Below the pieces are notes generated by a model. That model had not been told where the DNA came from, made no database searches, and saw nothing but the letters and a program-made list of their open reading frames with translations. A stretch of 64,000 nt of DNA from Mantis religiosa (taxonomy: Eukaryota; Arthropoda; Insecta; Mantodea; Mantidae), in NCBI GenBank assembly GCA_030765055.1, contig CM060958.1, forward strand, positions 2,849,063 to 2,913,062, given 5' to 3'. This document shows, in pieces, positions 22,031 to 33,009 of the stretch. The translations under genes were made by a program, and so were the position numbers. How positions within the stretch are numbered: position 1 is the first letter of the stretch; each line of letters starts with the position of its first letter.

Positions 22031-23323
22031 AGGCCTGAGGAGGTAGCAGCTGGCGGACGCAGACTTGGGGCCACTCTTGAGGGAAGTGGAGGCAGGTACG
22101 AGACCAACCTGGGAGGACATCGCACCGAGGAGCGCCACCTACAAGTCGTAATGGGCCCAATGGGACTCGTTGAAGACCAGAGAGGGTGTGCTGTTCCGGG
22201 TATGGGAATCACCCGATGGGAAGACGCAGAGAGAACAGTTGGTACTTCCCCGGAGTACGGTCCCGGAAGTCTTGGAAGAAGTGCACGCCGGTACTTCAGG
22301 AGGACACCTGTGAGCGAACCGCACGATTGACAAACTACGGCAGCGCTACTACTGGCTGAGGCTCCGAGCAGACGCTGAGAGATGGTGCTGTCAGTGTCAC
22401 GGGTGCGCGGCGAGTCGCGGCCCCCAGACTAGGAGCCGGGGTCGCATGCAACAGTACGTCGGAGCGCCATTCGAACGGATCGCCGTTGAAATTGCTGGAC
22501 CGTTCCCAATATCCGACCGAGGCAACAAGTACCTGATGGTGGTCGTGGACTACTTCACTAAGTGACCGGAGGTGTATGCCATTCCGAACCAAGAGGCAAG
22601 GACAATCACAGACTGCCTCGTGGAGCAAGTGTTTTGCCGATTTGGGGTAGCATTAGAGCTGCACAGTGACCAAGGCACCAATTTTAAGTCCTACCTGATG
22701 AAGGAGGCACTAGAGAGACTTGGGGTTAACAAGACCCGCACAACACCTCTACAGCACCAGTCGGATGGCATGGTCGAGAGGTACATCAAGACCAGGAACA
22801 CTTGAGGAAGGTCGTGGCCAGACATCAGCGAGTCTGGGATGTCAAGGTGCTACTGTTCTTGCTGGCCTACCGCTCAACACACGACACCACGGGGATCACG
22901 CCAGCCAGCTTAATGTTTGGCCGAGTGTTACGCCTCCCCTGTGACCTGGCTTTTGGAAGCCCTCCGGGGTTGAAACAGCCAGCGACCGAGTATGTGGAGA
23001 ACCTGGTGGACCACCTCCACGACATGCACGAGATGGCTCGCCAGAACATCCAGAAGGCGAGCGACCGCATGAAAACCCGATACGACAGGCAAGCCAACAG
23101 CCAAGGGTTCCAGAAAGGTGACCTGGTCTGGTTGTACCGCCCTACCCGGACCAAGGGACGCTGCCCGAAACTTCAGCAGCCATGGCAAGGACCGTACCGC
23201 GTGGTGAAGAGGATTAACGATGTGGTCTACCGCGTCCAGAAGGTGCCCCGAAGAAAGATGCTGGTGGTACAACTGGATCGCCTGGCCCGCTACGATGGCG
23301 CTGTTCGGGACGACCAGCCTTGA
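22031..23323 (+). pseudogene. int: Ty3/gypsy integrase with GPY/F-type C-terminus, four stops and a frameshift
   Basis: Domains in order: an H2C2 zinc finger (H in EVHAGTSGGHL, C in WCCQCHGCAAS), the catalytic core, and a C-terminal module with WQGPYRVVKRINDVVYRVQ. In-frame stops are TAG 22,044, TAA about 22,150, TGA about 22,312 and TGA about 22,563. A one-base frameshift lies near 22,790. The DDE core reads VEIAGPF (first Asp replaced by Glu), HSDQG (second Asp kept) and DGMVER (Glu kept). The GPY/F-type module supports a Ty3/gypsy clade close to insect CsRn1/Kabuki-type elements, though I cannot fix the clade. The sequence ends 11 bp before the 3' LTR with a purine-rich GAAGAGGGAGCAG. Confidence 0.9.
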
Positions 23324-23334
23324 AGAGGGAGCAG
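23322..23334 (+). other. Polypurine tract of gypsy element 1
   Basis: GAAGAGGGAGCAG directly precedes the TG of the 3' LTR, the position of plus-strand priming. Confidence 0.7.
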
Positions 23335-23734
23335 TGTTACCCAAGCGGCGGACTCGCGATGCCGATCAATAAATGAAAGCCGGTGGAGGGAGGGGAGACG
23401 CAGGGGTGGCTGGGTCTTCGTTTACCCCTCCTCCTGCCGCTCGAAGCAGCACGAAGCTTCGAGAATGTTTCCCCCCTCCATAAAAGGAGGTCTCGGGAAA
23501 CTTCGGGCCGATCAATACCAGTGAGGCGACGGGCAGTTGTGTTGAGTGTGTTGTGGCGTGCGGTGCGTAAGGAGCGCCGGGTGTACGTGGACAGACGAAC
23601 TGGTGAAATTATAATTGTGTACATTACTAAATTCTATGTAATCGGCAAGTGTGACATTGTAATAAGGTGGAAATAAAGAACATTTTGAGTGGTGTAATTG
23701 AACTTCTTAATTTTACGAACCCACCAAAGTCACA
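23335..23734 (+). repeat. 3' LTR of gypsy element 1
   Basis: A 400-bp LTR, TGTTACCC ... GTCACA, with AATAAA at about 23,671-23,676 in the stretch absent from the 5' LTR. The first bases after it are ATATGG, the same six that follow the solo LTR at 41,418-41,847 when that is read in its own orientation. Confidence 0.92.
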
Positions 23735-23735
23735 A

Positions 23736-24225
23736 TATGGCTGTGAATGTCACTTACATCAAGACAAAATTCGTCATTGTTACTGTCTTCACTGTCTGAC
23801 CATCGTCGCAAATTTATGATGATAGGCTTCAAAATCTCGTCACGTGCTATTTCTTTCCAAAAGTGGTATTCTTATAGTTTTTCTACATGTCCCACACAGT
23901 TTTCTTGAAAAATGATTAAGATATCTTCATGACAAATCAACAAACGTTAAGTGCCAGGAATTAAACATATTATGATTGTGAATGACTTACTTTTCTTTGA
24001 TACAGAAGTAGATGTGACAGCATGGAAGTAAGATAATATGTTTCTTACAAAGAATTTGATAAGGCCAAATCTTTTCCTGGTGTCAGTCAGTTTCTTATCT
24101 CCTGTTTCACAATGAAGTAACAAGATAAAGAAAACCTCTTTTGGATTTATCAATTCAAACAAATCAGTTACTAACCTCTTATTTCACAATGAAGTAAATG
24201 TACCTAAAATTCTTTCCTGTAACTG
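23736..24225. other. AT-rich spacer, nothing recognised
   Basis: No domain-bearing frame, array or SINE head seen. Confidence 0.3.
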
Positions 24226-24227
24226 GA

Positions 24228-24385
24228 AACTATGTCCCCAAGTTGGACATTCCCGGGAGGAAGGATGAGGCGAGAGGAGACATAGGGCGGCTCTTCCAAT
24301 GTCACGACAGGGCAAAGGGCAGGTCCCAACACTTTACTTAATTGGAAACTTCCCCCGGCAGGCCAGGACAACGGACAACCCACCC
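24228..24385 (-). repeat. Fragment of S5 composite element with a single satellite unit
   Basis: CTATGTCCCCAAGTTGGACA, GGAGGAAGGATGAGG, then CGAGAGGAGACA, GTCACGACAGGG, CACTTTACTT. One monomer is joined to the element body with no tandem amplification, so the monomer looks like a normal part of the element. Confidence 0.75.
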
Positions 24386-24399
24386 AACGTTCTAATTTC

Positions 24400-24650
24400 T
24401 AAAATCTGATGCGTTACACTCACATGACTTTCTCTACTTTTATTGCTCTGTCTACTTCAAGATAAACATTATCTTATTGTAGTTACAAGGGAATACAGTA
24501 GACTAAGTGATAGTCAAATGTTTTGTCATGTCTTTGTATGTACAAATGACTAACGACTTGAGAACAGTATAAATATTGGACAGTGAAAAAATATAATAAG
24601 TAATATCTCCACCAAAAATGTATTTGACATAAATCGTGCACTTAACAAGG
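24400..24650 (+). repeat. AT-rich dispersed repeat (family T), copy 1
   Basis: Shares CTACTTCAAGATAAACATTA, GGGAATACAGTAGAC, AAATGTTTTGTCATGTCTTT and ATGTATTTGACATAAAT with copies at 26,240-26,590 (minus), 28,780-29,090, 42,480-42,650, 54,040-54,950 and 59,870-60,000 (minus). No coding capacity is seen. The family is unknown. Confidence 0.75.
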
Positions 24651-24774
24651 TCTTGAGAATTTTCGTTTTGTAAGGTACCGCCAATTTGAGAAGGCGAAGG
24701 GGCAGAGGGCGCTGTATTGATGACTTGTAGAGATATAGATTTTTGATGAGCGTGTTGGCAGACCTGCTACACTA

Positions 24775-24840
24775 GCGTCGTTCAGTGCGACGAGGAAGAA
24801 CCGAACGGCGCGGCGCCACGACGCCGAGACAGACATTCTG
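24775..24840 (+). promoter_or_regulatory. Possible TATA-less promoter and 5' non-coding exon
   Basis: A short CpG-rich island in AT-rich DNA: an initiator-like TTCAGT at 24,781-24,786, a GC-rich stretch, then ATTCT followed by GTAAGTATC at 24,839, a strong insect splice donor. No open reading frame spans it. It could be a non-coding first exon, conceivably of unc-76 downstream on the same strand, but the link is inference. RNA evidence would be needed. Confidence 0.3.
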
Positions 24841-24859
24841 TAAGTATCTGCATTCCTTA

Positions 24860-26235
24860 CTATTGCTGCTTCTTCTTCCTTCTGTAAGCGACGCAGTGTT
24901 TCACTTGTTTAGTTTTGTGTTAGTTTGGTTGTGTTTTGACTGTTTTACACTTAGGTAAGTACAGTAAAGATTACACGTAAATCCGACCAAATGCGGTACA
25001 CGCACAAGCATGCGACATTGTTGACATTCGCAATTTCGAAAGACCGCCATTTTGTAACATTTTTTTTTTTCAAAATCGTGAAGTTTGATTGAATTGTGAT
25101 GATTATTGTCATTTTAAGTTGTTTGGAGTTTTGCTGACAAAGCACTGCTATTGATCGCAATGCTAAAGGTCAATACTCCACGACATTTAACTCCCTTCCG
25201 CTTGGTTTTTGCCTTTCCTTCTGACCTTTTGGCGCTACGCACTGCTTTAAATGTAAGAAACATTGATAAAAAATAAAAACATGCCTTCTGACATTAATAT
25301 TCCTACATCATACCGTTGTTATACAACAATGACATGTGAAACTTTTCTTTTTGTGTAATATCCAGCCAGTAATTAAAAGAGCGAGGATTGCGTGCTCTTT
25401 TGTTTCTATAGCAAAGAATCAATAACATGTCAACAATACGGGTTGTCCCTCATAGATGGCAGGAGTGTACGTCGTGATCAATAACAGTGCACTGCGTCAT
25501 TGTCAATACAACATTTTTGCAAGTTAGCTTGTTTATCTTAACTACAAATTATGAACATGTTAAATTACGACAATGTTTCTGTCAAATTAACTGAGTAAAA
25601 TGATTCAAATGTTTAAACGGAAATGTTTTGCTAAATTCAGACTTGTTCGACATTCTGAGAAACAGTTTACCACTTCATAAATGCATGATAAAGTACTGTA
25701 ACACTGTAAGTATTAAGACCCATTTGTTATAGCCTCTTCCGCTTGTTTCTCATTACTGTCAAACAAGTCGTGTGCAATACAGCGATATAAACACACTGAG
25801 CGAACGATCCTCCCATCTATTTGTTAATGACAATTTACACACATTCCAAATCCTTTACACAAAATATTTAATTCATACGGTTGTCATTATAATGGTAATA
25901 TGACAAATACTGTAAATATATTAACGTAACTGATCATGCTAAATAAAGACTGCAGCCAATGAGAATGGGTAATGCCATGAAAAGTACGAAGGAACGACAC
26001 GGCAGGTCCTGACTTCAAATGCCGAATGTCAGGTAATTGGACATGAAATAACATCATATGTATATAAAAGATATAGATAGTACAGGAAGACGATTACGCA
26101 ACCAACATGTTAAAGTGGCACGGAAAAAAAGACAGCATCTACGTTTTGGGATTTCCTGGATCTCTGTGTACCTCAGAAACAAAAGTTAGACAAATACTTG
26201 TATGTTATTTAAATGCTGAATGATCCAGTTATGTC
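24860..26235. other. AT-rich stretch, no gene or array seen
   Basis: Short frames only. A T10 run lies near 25,060. Nothing is assignable. Confidence 0.3.
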
Positions 26236-26239
26236 AGAT

Positions 26240-26590
26240 ATATATCACAGATGTCCACTTCATTCTAAATGACTTTTGTATAACTCGCAAACCGCAAGAC
26301 ATACACAGAATATTACTACACAACAAATGTGCATCTGGTTAAAACACAGAGTTTATGTCAAATACACTATTTTTCGTAGAAGGCACCTTTTCCGAGACAT
26401 TTCTTTTTATTTGTTTTGTATTTTCCAATATTTCTACTTGTCTCAAGTTGTTATTCATTTGTACATACAAAGACATGACAAAACATTTGACTGTCACTTA
26501 AGGTCTACTGTATTCCTACAATAAGATAATGTTTATCTTGAAGTAGATATAGCAATAAAAGTAGAGAAAGTAATGTAAATGTGACGTATA
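26240..26590 (-). repeat. AT-rich dispersed repeat (family T), copy 2
   Basis: The reverse complement carries the family words in order: CTTCAAGATAAACATTATC, AAATGTTTTGTCATGTCTTT, then GTATTTGACATAAAC and TTTGTTGTGTAGTAATATTC. The 82-codon plus-strand frame inside is a by-product. Confidence 0.75.
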
Positions 26591-26594
26591 TTCT

Positions 26595-27120
26595 TTTATC
26601 TCTTCCCAAGCAAAAAGAACGGAATTAACGACCATTTGATTATCACTTAAAGCAGAATGTGTACAAGAAAATGTGTAATGAGCTGTTTTGTTTATATGAC
26701 GGACTTGCTTTGTTGTTAACGCTGTGCACTTGTTTATTAATGACGTAACGAACGCCTTGTCTCTGGTACAAGGAACAGCCAGGCTAATGTCATGTCAAAC
26801 ACATCTGCCAAAATAAGACAAAAGAATAAACATCTCATTGCAGAGAATCGAAACTACCGAACACTGGATATCCAAACAAATAATTAAATATAGAAATTTG
26901 TCACTGTGTAATAACAATGGGTGGGGACAACAACTGAACGGATCAGTTATTTACAATATCAGGAACAGGAAACGGTGATCTCTATATTACATCGATAAAT
27001 GGTCCTGGTTCTACTCCCGACTGGGGATGAAAGTTTTCCTCCTGAGACAGTGGCAAGTGTGTACGGTCGTTGGTAAAATCCCATATGGCCATCGAATGGA
27101 AAAATAAGAAAAAATGAAAG
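26595..27120. other. Spacer, no gene seen
   Basis: Nothing recognised on either strand. Confidence 0.3.
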
Positions 27121-27125
27121 AAAAA

Positions 27126-27862
27126 TTAAGAGAATGGAAGGAGAATAGATCTGTAGATCACTTTCTTTAAGAAATTGCAGAAGAGCTTGGTATACAGGTT
27201 TGTGGCATAACTGTAATATGGTGTTGACGCTAGCGGGAAAAGGAACAGACTGTTGAAGTAGGCGGCGGAGGAAGGAAGAACGGTGGGCTCGGTAGCGAGG
27301 TCAGCGGTTTCGCCTGGGCCATCAGGACATACAGGGGAATCGATGAGACGTAGTCGGTAACATCCATGTCCAAGTTGCATTCTAATGATGGAGGTGAGAT
27401 CCTGAAGCTGGAGAACCAAGGGGTCGTGGATAGATGCGTATGAACGGCGGCGTAGTGTTTGCCTTTGATGGACTGCGAACGAATCCAGACATCATTCCAG
27501 CGGCAACAGGCGTCACGCTGAAGGACCAGTATGCCTTGAAAGGTGCCTTGGGTGAGACCCTCTTTTGCCAGGCGATCGGCGACTTCATTGTATCGAATTC
27601 CGACATGACCTCTGATCCAAAGGAAGTGAATTTGATGTTCGTAAAGATAACAGTGCATATCTCTCGTCCAGAGGGGAGATGAGATGCGCATTGGTTAAGA
27701 CCAGCAGTTTGGGGAAGCCCTGAGAAATCCCATATTGCAAAGCGTCACGAATGGCCAGAACCTCCATAGGTAGGCGGTATCGAGCCAGGGCATTAGTAGA
27801 AGGACAGACGTATGCATAACCTACTCCATCAGCAGACGTATAACAGTTGAAGTTAAAGAGAG
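27126..27862 (-). pseudogene. LINE ORF2 3' end: RNase H domain and C-terminal region, frameshifted
   Basis: Minus-strand reading gives an RNase H: CYTSADGVGYAYVC (the YTDGS site, altered), EVLAIRDALQYGISQGFPK, then WIRGHVGIRYNEVADRLAKE, holding the conserved HVGI.GNE.AD motif. A frameshift near 27,690 separates the first two blocks from the third. A second, near 27,420, leads into RMQLGHGCYRLRLIDSPVCP, the usual jockey/R1 tail (R.GH..L..HL.RI...DSP.C). The reverse transcriptase upstream is absent, as expected if this is a 5'-truncated or internally lost copy. It need not belong to the same family as the ORF1 at the left edge. Confidence 0.8.
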
Positions 27863-28024
27863 ATAAAGTACTTTTGAAGTGTGATGCAACAATTAACGGT
27901 ATAATGAAGGCGTAATACCAAATGTTACTTACCTACATGGGGAAGGATTTGACAGCTCCAACTTGTACATCCTACTGGAGTACGAACCCGTCCAACGTCG
28001 ATCCTGAAACAACAAACGTCTTAT

Positions 28025-28325
28025 TATTTTAGTTAATTGATGGAAATTAATAATTTCTTCGCTCTAGCCGTATATAGGCTAAGATTTTTGATGGATAGAG
28101 TTAACATTAAAAATTCAATGCCAAGGCCAGGATTTGAACCACAGATCTCCTGGTTTCCGTCCAGTCGCTCTAACCCATTGAGCTACCATGGACAACGTGC
28201 CGTCCCGACACTAAATTCTCCATTTGACTCTTATATTTCCCCAGTAAACCACCAGGGGCTCTCACATTCGAGATACGCCGTTTGTGGCGACTTACTATCG
28301 TAAGTGAGTCTCAGACTTCATCATT
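28025..28325 (-). repeat. tRNA-like interspersed element (family S4), full single-orientation copy
   Basis: The minus strand shows GGTAGCTCAATGGGTTAGAG (A-box region) and GGTTCAAATCCTGG (B box). The distal block contains AAGTCGCCACAAACGG and the terminal block TAGTTAATTGATGGAAATTA. The next copy begins with the same terminal block at 28,340. Confidence 0.8.
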
Positions 28326-28329
28326 TAAC

Positions 28330-28660
28330 TCTTATTATTTTAGTTAATTGATGGAAATTAATCATTTCTTTGCACTAGCCGTATATAGGCTAAGAGTATA
28401 TAGAGTCACCATGAAAAATTCAATGCCAAGGCCGGGATTTGAACCACGGATCTGCTGGATAGTAAGTCGCCACAAACGGTGTATCTCGAATACGAGGACC
28501 CCTAGTGGTCTACGAGTCAAATGGAGAATTTAATGTCGGGACGGCACGTTGGCCATGGTAGCTCAATGGGTTATAGAGACTGGACGGAGACCAGGAGATC
28601 CGTGGTTCAAATCCCGGCTATGGCATTGAATTTTTCATGTTGATTCAATCTAACAAACGT
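28330..28660. repeat. Foldback (palindromic) S4 element
   Basis: Starts as a minus-strand copy (TAGTTAATTGATGGAAATTA, then the reversed B box) but at about 28,460 switches to a plus-strand copy: CCATGGTAGCTCAATGGG at 28,552 and GTGGTTCAAATCCCGG near 28,602. The plus half keeps a 7-bp acceptor-like pairing (GCCATGG with CTATGGC). The two tRNA-like ends therefore face each other as an inverted repeat. The same structure recurs at 59.5 kb. Confidence 0.78.
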
Positions 28661-28774
28661 CTTGTTTATCGCCAAATGCAATGCAAGGACTGAAACTAAC
28701 CTCATCTCTATTTAATGTCCCACAGTGACAAACTTACGTGGACAATTTTAACACCTTACTTAAATTATACGATA

Positions 28775-29090
28775 TTAAAAATCTGATGAGCTACACTCAC
28801 ATGAATTTCTCTACTTTTATTGCTCTATCTACTTCAAGATCAACATTATCATATTGTAGTTACAAGGGAATACAGTAGACTTTAAGTGATAGTCAAATGT
28901 TTTGTCATGTCTTTAATGTACAAATGAATAACGACTTGAGACAAGTAACTTCATGGAAAATGTATTTGGCATAAATTATTATTGTGTTCTTTAACAAGAT
29001 ATACATTTGTTGTGTAGTAATATTTTGTCTGACTCTTAGAGTTTATCAGTTATACAAAAGTCATTCAGAATAAAGAAAACTTGTTTTTTT
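28775..29090 (+). repeat. AT-rich dispersed repeat (family T), copy 3, nearly complete
   Basis: Has both halves of the family in order: CTACTTCAAGATCAACATTA ... TGTCATGTCTTT, then AACAAGATATACATTTGTTG, TGTAGTAATATTTTGTCTG and AAAGTCATTCAGAATAAAG. It defines the unamplified order against which the array at 54.3 kb can be read. Confidence 0.8.
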
Positions 29091-29094
29091 GGAT

Positions 29095-29960
29095 TCGAGG
29101 TTCTCAGATCGTGTATTTCAGTGAAATGTCGATAGTAGTTTTTGCGTAGAATGTTGTAGTTTCTGTAAACCTACTGGTAGCCTCTCTGCTGCTTGTGGTT
29201 TTGGCATAAATCACAAATCTATAAATAAACTGTAAAAGCAATGACAGCTTCTCTCTAAAACAGAACAGAATTAGTAAGAAACAATATAGACAATGTATAA
29301 CAACAAAGTTGTGCCAGATGGTAGCTGACAACAGCAAAGATACGCTGTAAGCTGCAACAGGACCAAATGACTGCGGGAGAATTTGTGCTGATAAGTTTTT
29401 AAGCTACAGTAATAATTTGTTTTTCAAACATACATTTTATATCGCACAATTTAGACATGGTTGGAGATGCAGACACTGTAAACGACTTTGCTCTTTTACA
29501 CCGGTAATGCCAACTTTGGTTTATTGTGACAATCGCCTCGATCAAATGGCGTGTCAGTATATCAGTTTTCTCAAAAGACGAGTAAGTTGAAAAAATTGTT
29601 AAGTCTGTTAAGTTTTTGTCACGTTGTTTTCGTCGTTTTATTATTTCCCTTGCCTCCCTTATGTAGAATGTAGTGGTTGTCAAGACTGATGCTACGCAAG
29701 ACAGATGAATATCATGACCACGAGATAGGTAAAACAATGCCTGCCATACATTTATATATAAATAATTAGGACTGTCTAAAAATAGTGTATGTTGCACGGT
29801 TAAAAGCATTTTATTTGTACGTAGTTCTCGGCCAGGCCTTGTTTCGGAATCACATTTACTCACAAATAAAAACTTCATGTTAACCATTGTATCACAAGTG
29901 TAATGTATAGGGCTGGACACCTAGGTGTGGCATTGTTGTGCTACTGCCACAGGCCGGAGT
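29095..29960 (-). other. AT-rich stretch with an unassigned 173-codon frame (29,399-29,920)
   Basis: The frame has no domain I recognise and is rich in AT-type codons. A piece of it (about 29,630-29,770, CTTGCCTCCCTTATGTAGAA and GAGATAGGTAAAACA) also occurs diverged at 38,725-38,850 outside any frame. That argues for a dispersed repeat rather than a gene. Confidence 0.4.
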
Positions 29961-30031
29961 CGGGCGCTCGACAGGAGAGAAGGCCCATTGTTGCTGCCGC
30001 TAAAGTTCTCTAGAAACAATGGCTGGGGAGG

Positions 30032-30067
30032 TATAAATACCCCGCAAGATGATAGGAGCGGCAGTTG
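30032..30067 (+). promoter_or_regulatory. TATA plus initiator core promoter candidate
   Basis: TATAAATA at 30,032-30,039 sits in a GC-richer patch. An initiator-like GCAGTTG follows with its A at 30,063, 31 bp from the first T of the TATA box, the canonical spacing. CCCATTG and a TCTAGAA word lie upstream. No open frame follows within 1 kb, so this may be an LTR promoter or the start of a non-coding exon. Confidence 0.38.
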
Positions 30068-30249
30068 TTTATTGGTTATTTGACAGTCGACAATTGAAGT
30101 GTACCGCAGTGATTTCTTTCATTTGTTTTCGTGCAGCAAAACACTGAGTCAGCCTTGTCAATTTTCCGTCTTTTTACTGCAGCAAAAGTTGTTCTAAATT
30201 TCTGTAAACCAAAATTCCGAATCTACGTAACCCTCGAGCCACAATACTT

Positions 30250-31290
30250 TAAATCTAAGTTTAGTGAACTAAGCATTGTCAGGTGGTTAAAACGTTATTA
30301 ACATATTCTCTGCATATTTTCAGAAACAATTTGTACGCTTTAACTAGTAGGTACATATTACTCCTATATTTTGATTTATATCTACAAAATTTGATTTTTT
30401 TTAAAGGATGTCTAAGAGATTCTGAAAAGCTTTGCACAAAATAAACTAGATTGGCAAAATTACAATTTGTAATGTTGTTTCTACTGTGTGTAGTTTTAAC
30501 AACCGTCTCAAAGAGCAACGATCAGCCCGTGTCTATGGTAGTTTAAAATGACAATACAAAACTGAAGTTGTTTGATGCACTGAAATTGAGACCCGACATT
30601 TTACCACCAAAATTAGCACCGAAAGTACGTTTTGTTGTCAGGATATTGAATTTTTGGGTGTAATTACAATTCTTCCCCTTCCTCCTATAGATACGTAAGC
30701 GGCAGAGATAGTGAAGCTCCGTCGTTTGATTTATAAGAGTGTGGTAAACCTTAAATTTAACATCAGTAATCTCATAAAGACTTTTTATTCATCTGGACAA
30801 AATGAAAGCCAGAGTGGGATATAATTGACTACCTGCGATCAAAGGATTGCTATATAAACATTACAAGATAAATCTATTAAAGTAATTGAAGTAACTTCTC
30901 CCATGCACTGTTTGCTTTTCTGTTAGTGAAGCTAACTTGCGATAAAACAAATGAAGATCGCAAACGAATTAACAAGATTGGTTGAAACATGTTTCGTACA
31001 CGATGACGGGTCAATAAGGTCCCGTTTTAAAATATATGATGTTGCTAAGTGTTATTATCATGTACTGTCATTTGTTACACGTTGTCAAAACAAATTTCGT
31101 GCTGATTCATAGTTAAGTTTGGATTTTACAGACATTTCAATAAGTTGTTCAAGTGTTTTGGTTAAAATGGAAAAAGTGCAGTATCGTTGAATACTTAGCT
31201 ATTTACTTTTAGATGGGAAAATCTGCAAAAGCGAGATTGCATGCTGTTTAATGACAACAGTTAGATGCTGGTATAACGCATTTAAATGTT
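30250..31290. other. AT-rich stretch, nothing recognised
   Basis: No domain-bearing frames, arrays or SINE heads. Confidence 0.3.
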
Positions 31291-31299
31291 GTTGAACAT

Positions 31300-31922
31300 C
31301 CGTTATTGAGAGGAGCGTCCAGAACACCCTGCAAATGTCGTTACTGAGGAAGTTATTGAAAAAGTCCACAATATGGTCCTCGCTGCCTATCAATGAAAAC
31401 AGCAATTCATATTAAGCGCGATAAGTTAGAGATGAGAAAACTGTCGGCGTCGAGTTGTCACTGTCGATTCATCATTATACTCCGGAAACCAAGCAACAAT
31501 CAAACAATAGGCTGCTTCCGGAGAATCTGCTCCAAAGATGGCAAAGACGGTCCCGTCGGCCGGAAAAGGGATGGCGACGATTTTTTGGGATGCCTTATAC
31601 TCACTGACTTCGTGGAAAAAGGATTGCTGGAGCACACTATAGTGAGTTTTTGGCTAAATTCGACAAGAGAGGTATGGTCGTATATGGCAGATGATGCCCC
31701 AGCATCCGCAGTTACTGCCACGCACCCATATTCTCCTGTTCCCATACATAAGGAAATTGCTCACAGGAACAAAATTACGTGTACATCCAATGTGCAGGTC
31801 ATCATGGAGACACAGGCTTAGTTTGCAGGGCTTGACATTTCTTATTTTTTGGAGGAGTTAAAAATTGGCAAGAGCTTTGGGAGAAGGGTATATCTCTAAA
31901 AGGCGACTATGTCAAGAAATAA
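31300..31922 (+). pseudogene. Mariner transposase remnant, heavily frameshifted
   Basis: Blocks in order: NVVTEEVIEKVHNMVLA (helix-turn-helix region), HHYTPETKQQS, then PKMAKTVPSAGKVMA-like and ILTDFVEKG, and the end KGISLKGDYVKK followed by TAA at 31,920. These are typical mariner-family blocks, but frames change repeatedly and the HDN and YSPDLAP segments holding the second and third catalytic aspartates are not recognisable. A TIR-like TTGAGCCGCCCTCTA follows near 31,971. Dead copy. Confidence 0.72.
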
Positions 31923-31989
31923 ATATATTTAAAAAATACTGGCGTCTTCATTCCTAACTTAAGAACTTATTGAGCCGCCCTCTAAGAGT

Positions 31990-33005
31990 GAGGTGATTAG
32001 TTGTGTGTTTGGCTGTTGGCCACACTGATGGACTGTTAAGAGAAAGTTGTATAAGTCAGTAGTTATCTTGTGTTTTAAGGTGACCCAAATAAGTAAAACC
32101 TTCATGTTATCACACGTGGTGCTCGGGTTTGTACTCGTGTCCAACAAATGGTGCACATCAAGTAGTGATAAACAGCTTAACAAATTAACCGATTCTCACC
32201 TCCTCTCTAATTGTGACTCGTGCAACTTTGTTATTTAAGCCAATTTCCGTTTTGCAGCTAAGCTGTTCTCTCTTTGTCTCTCTCAAACACATACAAACAT
32301 CCTTTTTTGTGTAATTCAGGGAGTCCCTGGTAAATTTTCATTTAGAGGTGTAACGGTTACCAGATATTTCACTATGTTTATACTTTATTTCATGCAAGTT
32401 TCACAATTCCTTCTACATCGAGTCAGTTAACACTCAATTAACTGGCACTTAATAACTTAGTTTAACTTTCCCCTGGGAGATATTTCACACTTCACCAATG
32501 TGAACTAGTTCAGTTTTCACTTCCATTTCACTTTATTTCAAGACAAAGTGACGCCTGACGTGGCCTCTTATTCCGAACATAAGACGTCTCCAAATCTCAT
32601 GCACAAACAGCACTTCACCATTCATTTTATAAACTTACTTTGGGGACACACTCAAAGACATAAGTATAGTCATTTGTGTAACTTAAGCAAAGAAAGGCGG
32701 TCACTAGTTTCTTCTTGTGAAACCTGTAATCCAAATAATTACTAAGGTTGACTTTTTAATTGCTAAATTTTAATAGGATTGTACATCAGCTCAGCTTTTA
32801 CTGCACTTACTCCGTGGCGTACCTGACTCTCCCATGGTACAATTTTGTGGTTCGTCTCCTAATTTCTTCCTCTGAAACAGTAGAGACTTCTCCAGGAGCA
32901 ACACACAGAATACATGGCACATAGTGATGTAGCAGCATTGTCTCATATCCCTCAGACGTATTTATCAGAGCCGGAAATAGACTTAAACAGCATCCGGACC
33001 AATGG
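31990..33005. other. Spacer before array D, no gene seen
   Basis: Mixed AT-rich sequence with short frames only. Confidence 0.3.
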
Positions 33006-33009
33006 CCAG

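Noticed and set aside
21186..22160. 324-codon minus-strand frame
   Set aside because: Antisense shadow of the gypsy gag-protease-integrase coding region, which has clear motifs on the plus strand.
28552..28625. Functional tRNA gene
   Set aside because: Acceptor and D-arm pairing exist, but the T stem is mispaired, the anticodon loop lacks T33, and the sequence is part of a dispersed foldback element.
31393..31821. 142-codon plus-strand frame as a possible host gene
   Set aside because: It overlaps mariner blocks (YTPETKQQS, SAGKVMA) readable in shifting frames; part of a dead transposase.
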